A stretch of 64,000 nt of DNA from Ochotona curzoniae (Eukaryota > Chordata > Mammalia > Lagomorpha > Ochotonidae): positions 23,510,707 through 23,574,706 of the forward strand of contig NW_024467121.1 in NCBI RefSeq assembly GCF_017591425.1, read 5' to 3'. The notes under the pieces are model-generated. The model worked only from the letters and a program-made list of their open reading frames with translations. It was not told the DNA's origin and ran no database searches. Both the position numbers and the translations under genes were made by a program. Positions 1 to 13,399 of the stretch are shown piece after piece (position 1 is the stretch's first letter; each line of letters begins with the position of its first letter).

Positions 1-1089
1 CATCTGCTCCAACACTTCCACTGGCAGAGGCTTAAGTAAATGCTGCATTCTTGGGGAGCGATCCTATTTAGTGACTGACAGGCAGTTTATCCATTAAATA
101 AATATTAGTTGAGATCTGTAATATTTACTTAGGTAATCAAGTAGTTAGAAGCACTTGATTCATATTAACAAGTAAAGTGGTAGACTAGCTCCTTGTTTTT
201 TAGAAATAATGTTACCATGGATCTTACACTGAATAAATTATTATTCTTCAGACTTGACTTATCACAGTCTTAAATTCTATAAATAAGATTAACTGAAAAA
301 ATGAGAAGCAGATGAAGAAGTGGTTGAGGTTTCAGCTTTCCCACAGGCACGCAGTGCGTCATCCTCTGAAGTTCTATGATAGCTGGTTCCTCCTTTAGTC
401 CAATGCAAATAGTAGAATGCGAACATCATTTTAGCCCCTGCCAATCTGTGATTTCTGTGAAGCTGGCTTTGTGCAGGCCTCTGGAGTAAGGAGTAAGAAG
501 CTAAACAAGTTAGATGATAAGGATGTTCCTGACAGAGGGTGACAGAGAATGTATTTATTATGTCATTAAGAGAAGGGACCAGTTAGAGTAAGAGAAAAGT
601 TATTTCACTAATATTTTCCCTTTTGCATAGCCACTTTTAGTGTATTAAAAAAAAAGACTGCTTTAGAAGGTGTTTCTAAGGCATGTTGGGAAATGCTTTA
701 TATACTTACATCCTTTTGATAGCTACAGTCTGAATCCCTATTTATACACATGTAATCTATGGTTTTAATAACATTTTTTCATAATAGGCTTCTTATACTG
801 ATGAAAAAAATAGAGTATGAAAATTAGAAGGGCTTTTAGAATTGATCTTTGCAGTTCCTTCCTGTCTAATTTAACATTTCTGGAAAAGTAGCCTACATGT
901 TTCTGCTTCTTGATCACTGCACCACAGATTCCTGTCTTCCTCATCTGACTGAAACATTTTTGTAAAGTTCTCCAGTGACATCTTAATTTCTAATGGGGGC
1001 AATGAAATATTTTTTTCCCATGTTAGATACATGACTAAAAGTTCTTATAATAAAAAATATAATAGCAATAGAAACACATACAAACTTAT

Positions 1090-1395
1090 TTTTTTAAATG
1101 TTTATTAGTTTTACCCACTTGAAAAACTGGAGATTGAGGGGAAATGTCTTCCATCTGCTGATTCACTCCCCAGATCCCCGCCACGTCCAGGGCTGGGTCA
1201 GGCTGAAGCTAAGGGCCAGGAATTCCCTGTAGGTTTGCAGCTGCCTGAGCACCTGAACAGGCACCTGCTGCCTCCCAGGATGTATTAGCAAGAGTCCTCA
1301 TTGGAAATGGAGAAAGAACTCAGTCCCAGTCCCTCTAGTATAGGATGTTGGCATCACGAAGGACGGCTTAACCTACTTCACCACAAATATCTGTC
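1090..1395 (-). repeat. CSINE, old copy, antisense
   Basis: Antisense CSINE landmarks in order: T-rich tail, ATCTTCC-like box, 'tgattcactcccca', and the promoter-end 'cttaacctacttcaccacaa'. Diverged, so an older subfamily. Confidence 0.75.
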
Positions 1396-2379
1396 CCTGC
1401 ATATTTGTTCAACGTGAATTTTCCTTGACAGGCAGGCTTTAGAAGTGAAGACTCAGTGAAGCAAAAAAGACATGTATTTTTAAACTCAGTTTGATGCAAA
1501 GGGTGAAAACCACAGAGAGATACTGCTCTAAGGGATATCATGTAGTGATAATAAATGGGGTAATTCTCTGACCCATGGTCTTTAAAGATAAACATGTGTC
1601 TTCCCCATAAGTATAGAGAAAACATTTGTCCAATGAGTTTCTTGTGACTTGTTTCAAGGGGCTTCAAGGGAAAGTCAGAACATGCTTGCTTGGTTTTGTA
1701 ACTTACTTGAATGCTTGAGGGGAAGCAGGTGGAAGATTGACCTTCCTGTGTTTTCTGTTTTCTGAAATGTAAGGGTATCATTATTTGGAGAGAAATGTGT
1801 GTATAACCCTAATCATTAAATCTAGTACATGTTTTTCAATTTGTCTTTGTCCTGAATTTCATCTGGATTGCGTTTTATACTACTGATCATTTCTCTTCCT
1901 TGGGACAATCATTCCCCTATTATTGTGGGTCTTCTCCTCTGGTTTTTCTTTTTTTTGCCTTGTACATAATTTTGGCATTTATAAGGTTCTGGGCAAGTAT
2001 TCATCTCACTTGATACATTCTTCCTTGGTGTTCCCATTGATTTCCAAGGTTTCTTTTATAGCCCGAGTTCAGCTTACTTCTGCATGTCAGGCACTTTAGG
2101 CCTGGCAGCTCTCCTGAGCATTAGCTTGTTATATACTCAGTTGACTACTAGACACACCTGCCTAGGTGTATTTCATGTGTCATAAGCTGAACTCAAGACC
2201 CTTTTCACTATTTGTTCTTTTGCATTCAGGATCTCAGTTCTGAGTAGAAATCTTAATTAATTGCATGCCCTTCTTCTCTTCCTGTATTCAGTCCATTTCT
2301 AGTCCCTTTCTAGTCTTGCTGATTTTGCTTATTTCTTGACCCCATTGTGTCCTTCCCCATAATCAGTCTAGTGTAAGCA

Positions 2380-2910
2380 CTCATTGTGTCTGCCATAGAT
2401 TCTAACTAGTTTCTCTGCTTCTACTTTGTGTAACTTATATTCTGCCTTCACATGGCTGTCAAACTGATCTTTCTAAAATTATACCCTAACTATGCCATCC
2501 CCTGTGAAAGCCCTGCCTTGGATCTTTATTGCTTATTGGATAAAGTCCAGCTTCCTTAATGCATCATAGAAGAAGCTCTTCATTCTGTCCTCTACTCCCT
2601 GCTTGTGCTCACTCCCTTGTACTCTGCCTTTGTGCTTCAGCAGTGCTGAACTCTGTACATCCTGTCACTTTCCTGCAAGGATCCTTGGTTTTTGCTGTTG
2701 CCTCTTAAGTGGAATATCCTTCCATGTTTGCCTGGATTGTTTCTTTCATCAAAGATTTGGTTCAGATTTACATCCCCATGCCCATTCTTTGCTAAGTTAC
2801 TTCTCTGTCCTTTTCATAACTGTTACTTTATAATCATTATGTTGCTTCTTGGTCATATCATTCATGTATGTCTCATGCACAAATGTATGATTTTAAGAAA
2901 AAGCTAAGTC
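2380..2910 (+). repeat. LINE-2 3' end (ancient)
   Basis: Contains the L2 landmarks 'ctgatctttctaaaat', 'ggataaagtccagcttcctta' region and 'cctctactccctg' in the usual order, strongly diverged. Truncated at its 3' side by the neighbouring CSINE. Confidence 0.75.
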
Positions 2911-2924
2911 TTTTTCTCTCTCTC

Positions 2925-3240
2925 TTTTTTTAAAGATTTATTTATTTATTAGGAAGTCAGAGTTACAGAGAGTGGGAGAAAGGCAAATCTTCATTTGCTG
3001 GTTTAGTCCTGGCTGGCCACGTGACCCAGGAATGGCCAGACCAAAGTCAGAACTTCCAGATCTCCCATGTGGGTGACTGGAGCCTTAACACTTGGACCAG
3101 CTTCTGCTGCTGCTTTTCCCAGGCCATTAGAAGGGAACTGGATCAGAAGCTGAGCAGCTGAGACACAAGCTGGTGCTTATATGGGATGATGGCATCACAG
3201 GAATTGGCTTTACCTGCAATGCCACCATGCCATCTCCTGG
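2925..3240 (-). repeat. CSINE antisense
   Basis: Tail 'aaagatttatttatttatt', lightly mutated internal body and the 5' 'tatgggatgatggcatcac' end. Abuts the L2 fragment. Confidence 0.85.
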
Positions 3241-3520
3241 TGTAGGCATTTGCCCGATTTCTCAAAAGACCTTGTTCTGTGCCACAAGTAGAAGGGCAAG
3301 CAGTTCTTTGCTGAAGAGGCAAAATGTAATGAGTGGCCTCACTTTGTATCAAACTACTCTTGTGATAATTAATTCAGTCATGTGAAAGAACTCACTCAGT
3401 ATGGTGAGAATTAACCCAGATCTGGGAGAGCAGCATCATTCTGTTATTCATCAAGTTGTGGGTCCACTTCTTTGTGAGAAATCAAAGCCCTCTTTAGAAA
3501 TACCTGGCACACAGAGTAAT

Positions 3521-3862
3521 TTTTTTTTATAAGATTGATTTTATTTTTTTGAAAGGCAGAGTGACACAGGGGGTGGGTAGAAATAGAGAGAGAGAAAGAG
3601 ATATCGATCTTCCGTCTGCTGGGTTACTCCCTAAATGGTCATAATAGCTGGTGCTGGGCCAGGCTGAGGCTAGGAGCCCAGAACTCCATCTGATCTGCTA
3701 CAATGATGGCAGGGTCCCAAACTCTTGAGCCATTTTCTACTGCTTTCCCAAGTGCTTTGGCAGGAAGCTGGATCAGAAACAGAGCAGCTGGGTCTTAACT
3801 GGTGCTCATTAAGGATGCTGGTGTGTAAGGCATAGGCTGATGCTGCTGCACAACAATGTAGG
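3521..3862 (-). repeat. CSINE antisense, old
   Basis: Begins with a T-rich tail, has GA-rich 'agagagagaaagagat' then 'atcttccgtctgctgggttactccct' as two adjacent boxes, and a diverged 5' end. Confidence 0.8.
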
Positions 3863-4399
3863 CTCCACACAAGGTTATTTTCTAGCAGCAAAAATGTGAC
3901 CCCAGAAGGTCACTATAAAAGCAGATTCTCAGGTCTGTTGAAGCCGTCTCTTTCCTTGATTGAAGCTTTTGGGCCTGAAAGACAACTTTTGATGAAATAC
4001 TTTTCGTGTTCCTCTTGCCAGAGGGTAGGGGTTCTTCTCAAACTCTTGCTTTGTGGGTTATAATTCTGTTCCTATGATAGTGCTCTCAGCACCTTATCAC
4101 CTCTCAAAGGCCCTGCCCCACAGCCACTTTGGAAGTGGCTGTCAAATTTCCATATATGTTTCAAGGGAGGATGGCAGGAGCAGGCAATCTGTTGAAATCA
4201 TGGAAAGATTAAAACTCAAACCTGCACATTATCATTCAATATAGTTTCCATCCCATGCCCCTGTACTATGATGTGTACCCTAGATATAGAGCTGTGATAC
4301 TTGATTTGTGGTTGCAGTCCCAATTTTTAAATTAATAAGTCTCATTTTACATGAAAAATAGAAATTCTCCAAGCCCTACAAAATGTTGATAGTAACATT

Positions 4400-4785
4400 T
4401 GACCTTTATCCTTTGGCCTTGTTGCTGATTTTGTTTTATGGCTTTTCATTTGAGGGAATGTACAGTAACTATAGTACAGGCTGCCATATCCAGATGTGAA
4501 GATATAGTACAGTATTCATCTCTACTTGCAAATCAGAGATGGACTCCCAATGAAACTGTTAAATATATCTTGGCAATAAGATGATGGATTCTATGCCATT
4601 ATCCATATCTGCCATGTCAGGATATGTTTAAATAGCAGAAAGATGAACTTATGATTGTTTGTGAAGACTATACTATTGTAATAATATACGGAAATTAGTG
4701 GGGGGGAGCAGATTTGGGCTTGGGGAAGGGAAATCCCAGAGCCTATGGAACTGTATCATAAAATAATTTTTTAAAAAGATATAAA
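4400..4785 (+). repeat. L1 3'UTR end, lagomorph type
   Basis: Shares 'actcccaatgaaactgtt', 'ggcaataagatg' and the terminal 'gaaatcccagagcctatgg' plus 'aactgtatcataaaat' with the L1 3' end at 45.5-45.76 kb. A-rich tail at 4771-4785. Confidence 0.7.
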
Positions 4786-5039
4786 AACAAAAAATAGATG
4801 CACATATCTATGTTGTGTTAAATGTGGAGTAGCCTCTCGATATTCTTGTTGAATATCTATTTTTTAGTACATCACTTTTTAACTTTGTTTTAAGTTTCCA
4901 GGAAGTAGAGGATCGTATGTAATTAGTTTTAATAGTTTTGATTAGAAAAATAATTGTGTTCTTGTTATATGTGATTGTCTAATTCCATGCTATATTGAAG
5001 ACAGAAAATCAAGATTTAAGGAAGTAAGAGGCTTGACCT

Positions 5040-5258
5040 TATTCAAGTGCTTGCTGTATGCTAGGTGTTTGATTTATAGAATCAAATTTTGTCATCACAA
5101 AAATAAGAAATAAGTTCTCTTAGACAAGTCATTTTTTTTGAAGGTCTAAATAATGAAACTGAGATCTAAAGAGATTAAAACGAAACTTTTTCCAGAGTGT
5201 CCTTGCAAGTAAATACAAAAATGTGATTTGAACTCTCTGGTATAATACTCAATTAGTA
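5040..5258 (-). repeat. MIR-like fragment
   Basis: 'aatgaaactgagatctaaagag' and 'aaatgtgatttgaactc' correspond to the antisense MIR core. Ancient and diverged. Confidence 0.55.
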
Positions 5259-6249
5259 TATGTCTGGCTATAGGAGTTCATAGATGAGAATCTTCTACAA
5301 GAAATACTGAGTTAACACTTGCGAAGACTTAGTGGCATGCCAAGTGTTATACACATGGCTTAATAACAGTCTCAGTTGGTCTGCGTAAGTATTTTCCATA
5401 CACTGATACTTGTTCCATGCTAGAGCAGAGAGACACATTTCTTTGTATCAATATAGTTATAGAAGGTAGAATGAAACCCGCTTTTACACTTAAAACTATC
5501 CTATTGCAACTCTAAAAATATTTACTGACAATAAAAATGCTCCAGTTGTGGCAATTTTGATTTATAGGTTTTTTAAAAAGTATTTACATAAGGGGCACAA
5601 AAGTTTTTTATGCAGCTTAACTTCCACTTTTCACTTCCCAAATACTATTTTATTTTTAAAATTTTGGCTCCTTTATGTATTTGCCTTTGTTAATTTAAAA
5701 ATACGCAATTTTATTTTCAAAATATGGTTTTTTAAATTGTAAAAAGTACTCAGCAAATGCAGAAATAAAAAGCATTTGAAATTAGTTTAGGTCAGTGCAG
5801 TTCTACTCTTTGGAATCAGTTTCAGTGAATCTGATATTCTTGTTGAATTGAACTAGGTTTTGGGGAATGCCCCTGCTATTTCACTTCAGGAGGATAAATA
5901 AGATTTACTTGTGCTGAAATTTAGAGTAGATCCCAATCCATTACCATTGCCATTTACTTCATAAAAGGTCAAATACAATGTCAAATAAAAAAATCTGAGG
6001 AAGGAGTTTTTCATTTTCAATGCTGTCTTTCATTGTGTATATGAAATGCAAACAGATCTAATATTGGCCTGTATCATGTGACCCAGCACTACACATGTTC
6101 CTTAAACCAATCAGATTGGAGAGTCTCAGTTCTTCCCGTGTGAACAAAACAAGATGTGGAAATAGTAGATATAATGAAGATCTGTTTTTTTCCTTCCCAC
6201 ATTGTACTTCTAGTGATATTTAGATTAAATTCATAAGAAGAGCAAACAT

Positions 6250-6600
6250 TGATGTTTGTTGGCCTGAGTCTCTTAGCAGTACAGAGGTGGAACAGAGGGT
6301 AAGACAGTGAGGGGACTGGCTGTGACAGCAGGGCATTGCCATCTGCCTTGGTGGGAGCAGAAGTTGGATTTGGGGCAGCCAAGGCATTCTGGGAGGAGTT
6401 ACTTGACAGTGGTATGGCAGTTTGATTTGTGTAACTTCATGGTTAGGAGGTAGGCCAGAGGTAGCAGCCCCAGCCAGAGCCTGGCCAACATTGTTCTGTG
6501 TGTGTCCACCCAGTTGATAGGTGGTGAGTCTGGCTGGATGCTGGGTCCGTGGCATCCATGTATTCTAGAGAGGCCCAGGTTAGGTGAGCTTTGCTTTTTA
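6250..6600. other. Unclassified GC-rich segment
   Basis: A GC-rich island of about 350 bp in AT-rich intron. The minus strand shows phrases such as 'caactgggtgg' and 'ccaaatccaacttctgctccc' that recall the tandem units at 29.9-32.8 kb. It may be an eroded relative of that family, but I cannot align it with confidence. ORFs here have no recognisable protein. Confidence 0.35.
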
Positions 6601-8260
6601 AATTTTGTCAAAGAAGCCATATGGCAGACACTAATTTTTAGAGGGAGGATTAGGTAGATATTTGCTATAAATTAAGTAATCTTTGCTTTTTGTTTTGCTT
6701 TTGTTTTTCACAATTTGGACTTTAGGAATGCATGTTTGGTACCTCCTCTTAGTTGTTAAATGTTAAATCACTGCCTTTATCCTTCTCTTCTCCCCACCCG
6801 CCTACCATGTTTGTGTTAGTTTCAAAATACTTCATTTGTGTTGAGTAAAGTTAAATGGGGCCTATTGCCAAAGTAGGAGGAAGGACCTTTAAGCCTTTGG
6901 ATTTAGAAAAGATATGGAGGAGTTCTTTGGGATTGAAAATAGTACATAATCAAGCAGATGCTAATGAAAAAATGAAATGCAGGGGAAAAGAAAAGAGATG
7001 AGGGTGCCTGTTTGGAGTTTTGTAGAGGAGAGTACATTGCCCCTTTATTACAATAATGTTTCTGCACTATAATAAGGTCTTTCATTGCAAGTTCAGCTTT
7101 TTTCATTCAGTTGTTTTGTGCTCCGCTTCCTCTGTTACTAATTGTCAGCACAATAGTCTTCCAACTATGAAGTCTCAGTGTCCTTTTGGACCAATTTGTC
7201 ATTGTCTTTTTCCCTCACCCCCCAACCCATGCACTCAGAATCTGTTACTATGGTTGCATTTTTAGACATTTTTTTTTATGTTATAAAATGGCAGTGCTTT
7301 TGAAACATGCCAAAATAGTTCATGAGAATTGAATCATCCAAGCAGCAACAGTTACTGATTCCAAAAGCACATTGAGAATGTTTCTCTTGCCATAGGACAT
7401 TCTTAGAAGGTAATTAAAAATAAACATCAAATACTTCCTCTGTAGAGCACTATCTCATATGTTCGTATTCTTTCAACTTCACAATCATCTTGTGGAAACA
7501 AGACATTAAAAAATTTAGTATTGACATTATTTTAAATGTTTATGGTACAGTGTGATCTTTCATTACTTGTATTTAATATGCAATACAATATCAGATCAGA
7601 TCAGGGTAATTGGTGTAAAAGGCATTTTAAAGAGTTCATCAAAGATGAAAATAAAACTTATTTGTGGTGTAAAACATTTTTGACACCATGTGTAGGGTTT
7701 TTTTTTTTCTACATGAGAGGCATTTTTTCGTGAACTTTTTAAAGTATCCTCTTGCCACCTCAGATATATAATCTCTGTGTTGGAATTCTTCATAATACTG
7801 TCTTCTACCTATTTTGAAATCCTCAAATATATTTGTTAGTCATGGAAGCAATACATCCTATTAAAATATTTTTGTTAAACTCTATAAATTGTAAGTTCTT
7901 AGAAATTTCTGTAACTTTTATAAGTTCTATTTTGTTTTGTTATTGGCTATTTATTATAACAGATAGGTAATTTTATTATAACCTGAGCAGTCAAAAAAGT
8001 TGACAGATTGATAAGCCACATTAATTTTTTGGTATCAGAATCCAGGCAATTCTAATAACATGTTAATTCATGTTGGGTTTTTAATGTTTTGGCCAGTTAA
8101 TATTTCATTAACATTTAGCCTTATTATAATAATTTGATAATTATAGATCTGTTTTGGATATAATTTCTACAAGGAAATCTAGAAACAATATTAATCTTTG
8201 GATCCCTTAGAATTTGCCATGTCTCATCATATGATGCAAATGTAATATTCTGAAGGTGAC

Positions 8261-10445
8261 TTTTTTTATTGATTACATTGCATTATGTGACACTGACTCA
8301 TACATAGGCTCTGGGATTCCCCCAGCCCCTCCCCGTACCCTCCCCTCATGGTGGATTCCTCCACCTTGTTGCAGTATTACAGTTCAAATTCAGTCTTATT
8401 TCTTTCATTTCAAGCATAGAGTCCAGCATCTTATTGTCCAGATAAATTCAACCGTTTCTTGGGGAGACCATCTCTGGTCTGAAAACAGAGCTGGCAGAAT
8501 ATCATCCCCTCCAATGAAAAGCCACAACATAACATCAACATCAATTTACAACATTATGGAATTAATTGACATGGAATTGAGTAACAAATATGTTTAAAAA
8601 AATGCAAGTTCTTAACCACATCCTGTGACTACTTCGTTGACATTTCAATTTTAATTTATACACAGAACCAGCTGCTATACACCTTAAAATGCTATAGGGT
8701 ACTATTCAGCTGTCTCGTGTCTATTTTCATTTTAGCATTCAGAAGTTTATAGTGTTGAAGCATAATTTTGCTGAACTTGGCGAATTTTGGGGTAGTCTAA
8801 ACTGGCTTGTAATTCTGACAAGGCATATGTCAACAGTTGAGATGCATAACAGTTTTAGGAGGGGTGTGCAGAGAAATCTTCAATACCTTAGTGAGAAGTA
8901 ACTAATCTTTGTGTCCTACTTAGTAAGGCATGTGTGAGTCCATGCTGACCTTTCCTGTCTGGTTCCAAGGTTTCCTTGTTGTTCTCTGTCTATCTATTCC
9001 AATTTGTGTGTGTGTGTGTGTGTTATGTCATGTCGTGTCTTTTGGGGTGGGGGACTCCGGAGCAATCCTGATGGTCATTGCAAGAAAGGGTGGGGATCCA
9101 AAGTTGGAACTAAGTGAGGACCAGAGAAAGCTCCTCTCCCTCGTCCCAAAGGAAGCTTACTGTTCTTCTGTTTCTGCGGACCGCTCAGGGCTCCTGGCTG
9201 TTGTTCCTATGACCTTGGATTCTGCAAGGAAAGATTTGGGCTTCTTCCATCCATGTGGTATATCTAAATGGGGGTGGATGATCTCAGAGCTCTTGGCTTC
9301 AGAAGGCATTCCAGTTTCCTGTGGTCTCCTTGGCAGTTGGGATGTAGTCCTTTGTGCCTTTGTGTCCTTGGTGAGGATCCGGGAGTCCCCAGGGTTGGGA
9401 TACAAGCCTCCTCCTGTCCACCTGCTCCACCCTGGGGTCCCCCCCCCTTCTTTGTGCATATGACTTCCTGTTAAGAGGTTGTCAGGATCGCACCAGTGTG
9501 GGAGACCCGGAAGAGGCTCCTGGCTTCGGATAGCGTCGGCCGTAGCGCTCACTTGGGGAGTGAATCATGGGACGGAAGATCTTCCTCTCTGTCTCTCCTC
9601 TCTGTATATCCGCCTTTCCAATGAAAAAATAATAAAAAATAAATCTTTAAAAAAAAAAGGATCGCTCTTGATTCCCCCTGTATGTCTTTGTAGTTTTACT
9701 ATTGTCTAATGCTGATTCGAGTCTTTGTCTACAAGTTATCTGTTATGTTCCTGATAGGTTATACTTCACATCTTCCTCACACATTCTAAGGAGATGGAAG
9801 ATTTCTCTGCTCTCCTTCCCCATTTCCAAGTAGCATAGGGTGTTAAAAGTATATTAGGTTTTACAGTTCTTTGATGTAGATCATTAGCTGTCTGACTCAC
9901 ATTGATTGTTGGTTCATTGGTTACTTCACAATATCTTATTGCATGAGATACAGGCTGTTTGGGGTTGAAATAATATTACAGTTTACAGGTACTGTTTATC
10001 GGATTGACATCATTTAATTTTAAATTAAGGCAAACATGTAGTATCTAACCTTTTGGGATTGGCTCATTTCCCTTAACATAATGGTTTCCGTTTGGGCTCG
10101 TTTGGCCACAAAGAACAACATTGCATTTTTTTAAAATAGCTGAGTAGTATTACATGAAGTAAATGAACCATAGCTTTCTTATCCAGACTTCTGTTGATGG
10201 GCATTTTGGTTGCTTCCATGTTGTTGCAATTATTGATTCTACACATGACCAACAGTTTCATTGAGAATCCATCTTTTGTCTGGATGCAGGGATGCATGTT
10301 CCATTGTATACCCATGTCTGTATATGAGAGACCCCAGTACTTCATCACTATACATTACCACAAATGAGAAGCCATGAAATGAGGTCAACAACCAGTATAA
10401 GTTAGAACAGCCACATCATCAACAACAACAACAGCAAATTATAAC
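8261..10445 (-). mobile_element. L1, 5'-truncated, antisense (ORF2 C-terminus + 3'UTR)
   Basis: From 8261 the antisense 3' end and 3'UTR run rightward, matching the elements at 45 kb and 60 kb piece by piece. From about 10075 the antisense ORF2 C-terminal end appears, with many stops and frameshifts. A (TG)n run lies at 9006-9022 and a CSINE is nested at 9.49-9.66 kb. A weak 7-bp match 'gaaggtg' near both ends (about 8252 and 10447) may be the target duplication; the right boundary is uncertain. Confidence 0.8.
9491..9656 (+). repeat. CSINE 3' half nested in the L1, with TSD
   Basis: A 5'-truncated CSINE ending 'ctttccaatgaaaaaataat' plus an A tail. The 8-bp 'aggatcgc' occurs on both sides (9483-9490 and 9657-9664), a direct target-site duplication. 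It is therefore younger than the L1 that hosts it. Confidence 0.88.
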
Positions 10446-10787
10446 AGAAGGTGCCTATTTTTAGGTCATGAATACTTAGTAACAAGTTTGGTCACGTTTC
10501 TTCTAATGTAAAACTCTATACACCGCGGTTTCTGTTTGTACGAAGCTAGAGAATAAATATCAGGGTTATGATAAAGAAATAAAGCTTGCTTTTATGTAAG
10601 CTATCACCATTCCTAAAATAATATAGAATACAGTAAAAGCCAAGAGTTTAGAACTAGAAGATCTAGATTTGAGGTTCATTATTGCCACCTTGGACTTAAA
10701 AATCAAGCAGCTTACTTTTTGAAATTTATATATTGGAAATGAAAGATACTTTAGAATTGTGAGGGGATTAAGAATTAATATTATAGT

Positions 10788-11737
10788 CCAGCTCGATCCT
10801 ACCCACTTCATACTTGGTCCTCACGCAAACCAGTTGGAGCTGCAGCCTAGTTGGGGGCAACTCCCCATAATCCCCACCAGTTCTGCCCCCTACCCTGGTT
10901 CCCATGCTTGCCAGTATGTACCGCATGCTTGTCCAGTCTGTACTACATCCTATTTAGCTCTCACACATGTCAATGGACATTGAAACCTAGTTCAACCCGA
11001 CCAACCTATTATCCAGCCCATATACCTACTGGCAGGTACCTTTCTGTCCAGCCACCCCTACCCCTATCCTGGTTTTCGTGCTGTCCAGTGAGGGTGGTAA
11101 CCCTGAGAGAGTTGCCCACTATTTCCCTTCTAGGCCACACCCACTCCCAGATTATGCAGTCTCCAGGTGGTTCTGGCATTTGACTTGACAGAATTAGCTC
11201 CCAGTGCCAGCCTCTGCCAGCTACTACAACACCCATTGGCTTACGAGGAAGACAGGGCTGGAAACAGAATGGACCTAGCAGTCACAACGACCAGCATGTG
11301 CATAAGCTGATTGGTGTGACGGATGGTGTTGGAGTCTGTGCTAGCACACTCACTCAAGAATCAGATCTGGGATCATCTCAGATGAAGTGTCTTTGGAGAT
11401 TCCTCCAACTCAACTGCTGATCTTGGAACCCCATCAAGAAGAGGCTGTCAGTCAGTGGACTCTGAATAGGTTTCATTGCGATTGGAACTGTGAGATTGGC
11501 AGCAATCCAAATCTGATGAGCTACCAAAATTGTTTGAACAGGACCCTTGGAGCGCGCCACCTGTAGGGGATCGGGGATGGGTGGGAGGTTGGGTGGGGCT
11601 TTTCCCTTTATTATTCCCCTAACCCCAGATACAGGGAAAAATGATAGTATTAGCGTGGAAACAATGGTATTACCCACTTTCACCCTGTAGCCCTTGACCC
11701 TTTGTACCCTAATCAACTAAGATTATTAAAAAAAATT
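10788..11737 (+). mobile_element. Composite retroposon (tandem-unit block + 3' module), complete with TSD
   Basis: A 950-bp insert bounded by a perfect 13-bp duplication TTAATATTATAGT (10775-10787 and 11738-11750) and ending in an A-rich tail. Its first 430 bp are GC-rich and collinear with 30135-30540 of the array at 29-33 kb ('ggagctgcagcctag', 'tccagcccatatacctactgg' against equivalent phrases there). The remaining 510 bp are a distinct 3' module also found at 13.4-14.3 kb. No ORF of note, no tRNA head, no LTR termini seen. Not a repeat family I recognise. Confidence 0.7.
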
Positions 11738-12549
11738 TTAATATTATAGTGAAGCAACTAACAATATGTTGAGTTATTACTTAATAGTTAATTTTTAAAA
11801 AAAATACTTAATAGAGCATAAGCTTTTTCTGCTGATTTAAGTTAAATTGGCCAAGATTTACAATGAAACTTCTGCCCCCTCGTCTTCTTTTGGAGTTGGG
11901 TGAATCAGCTGATTATTCCAATGGGACTCTTCCTTTAACTTGCTGTGTATCACTGAAGCCATATTTTCAAGGAAGTGGAAGTGTTTTTAAGGTAGTAAAG
12001 AAGAAACCTCTAGGTGGTGGTTGTTGAAAAACTTGTAGAGCCAGGCTACCCTGAGAATTCCTGAGTAAGAAAAAAATTTTATACATTCTCTAATGTTTCA
12101 AGATGATAGAGGGTACTTCCCAGGGAAGTCCAACTATGATAATGACAGCTTGACTACATGTATTTTTGATTTTATTGAAATTATTGTGTTTAGTTGTGTG
12201 CACTCTTCCAAAATTCACTTATTCATTTGATAGTTCTATGCCTTACTGTAAATGTGTAGGCCTGTATTTTCCTACAAGGGTGAGAAAATCATTTATATAT
12301 GTAAGCCTTTTTACTATTTTCCTCAGGGAAACAAGGCCATCTCTTTAAGTTTTAGTGTTGCCCTACAGTCCAGAATGTGATTAGGTTTTTACTATTTTTT
12401 GCTTCAAATTGGTATTACTATAGTAAAACCTATTTAAGCATATACATATGCTTGAAGAACCATGAGCATTCTAAATACCCAAAAGCTTATACATAAGGAG
12501 ATGTACATGGAGTAATCTACTCCTGGATGATCAAAGACTATCAGCAGGC

Positions 12550-12872
12550 CCTACGTGGTAGCATAGCAAATAAGTTCTCACCTTGCACATGCGCCAGCAT
12601 CCCATATGGGCACTGGTTCTACTTCCAATGGCCCTGCTTCCCATCCAGCTCCCTGCTTGTGGCCTGGGAAAGCAGTCAAGGATGGCCCAAAGCCTTGGGA
12701 TCCTGCAGCCACATGGGAGACCTGAAAGAGGATCTGGCTTCTTGACCTCGGATAGGCTCAGCTCTGATCGTTGTGGCTGCTTGGGGAGTGAATCATTGAA
12801 CAGAAGATCTTCCTTTCTGTCTCTCTCCTCCTCTCTGTATATCTGACTTTCCAATAAAAATAAGTAAATCTT
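12550..12872 (+). repeat. CSINE, near full length
   Basis: Runs from 'tggtagcatagcaaataagttctcaccttg' (two adjacent boxes) through 'catcccatatgggcactgg' to 'ctttccaataaaaataagtaaatc'. Confidence 0.92.
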
Positions 12873-13399
12873 CACCAGTTAAATTATTAAATTAAGAATA
12901 ATCAGGGAATGTTCAGAGGAGAATGGAGAGACAAGTTTGTCAGCAGAAAGAACTAAGAGTTTTCATGCAGAGGAATAAGTTTTGAACTTTTTTTTAAAGA
13001 GTGGAGCTTATGAATAGCTTTGAACTTCAGCCTAAGGAATTTGAACTTTGTCCTATAGAGAGTAGAATATTTTTGAGGAATAGAATGGCATATGGAAGAA
13101 AAATGTGGATTAAGACTAATCTGGTTAGTAGTATGTAGGACAACTTGGAAAAGTCTGGAGAAAGGGAAACCATCCAGGGGCCATTTTAGAGATCCAGATT
13201 TTGGTTATAAGTTACCCGGTGTCAGCAGTGAAAAGATATGGTTGCAAGAGGCATAAGAAAATAACTGTAAAGTTGAATGCTGTTGGCTCAGCCATGTGGG
13301 CTGAAAGATAGGGTTGAGTCAAAGATGACTGGAGAAGTGTTTTTTGAGTGATTAGGAAAATATACAGAAATGAATAGAATAACAGTGCTGTGCTCAAAA

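Noticed and set aside
1368..1781. 137-codon ORF on the - strand
   Set aside because: Overlaps an old CSINE end; no splice signals or protein similarity.
8930..9552. 177- and 131-codon ORFs on opposite strands
   Set aside because: They fall in an antisense L1 3'UTR and the nested CSINE.
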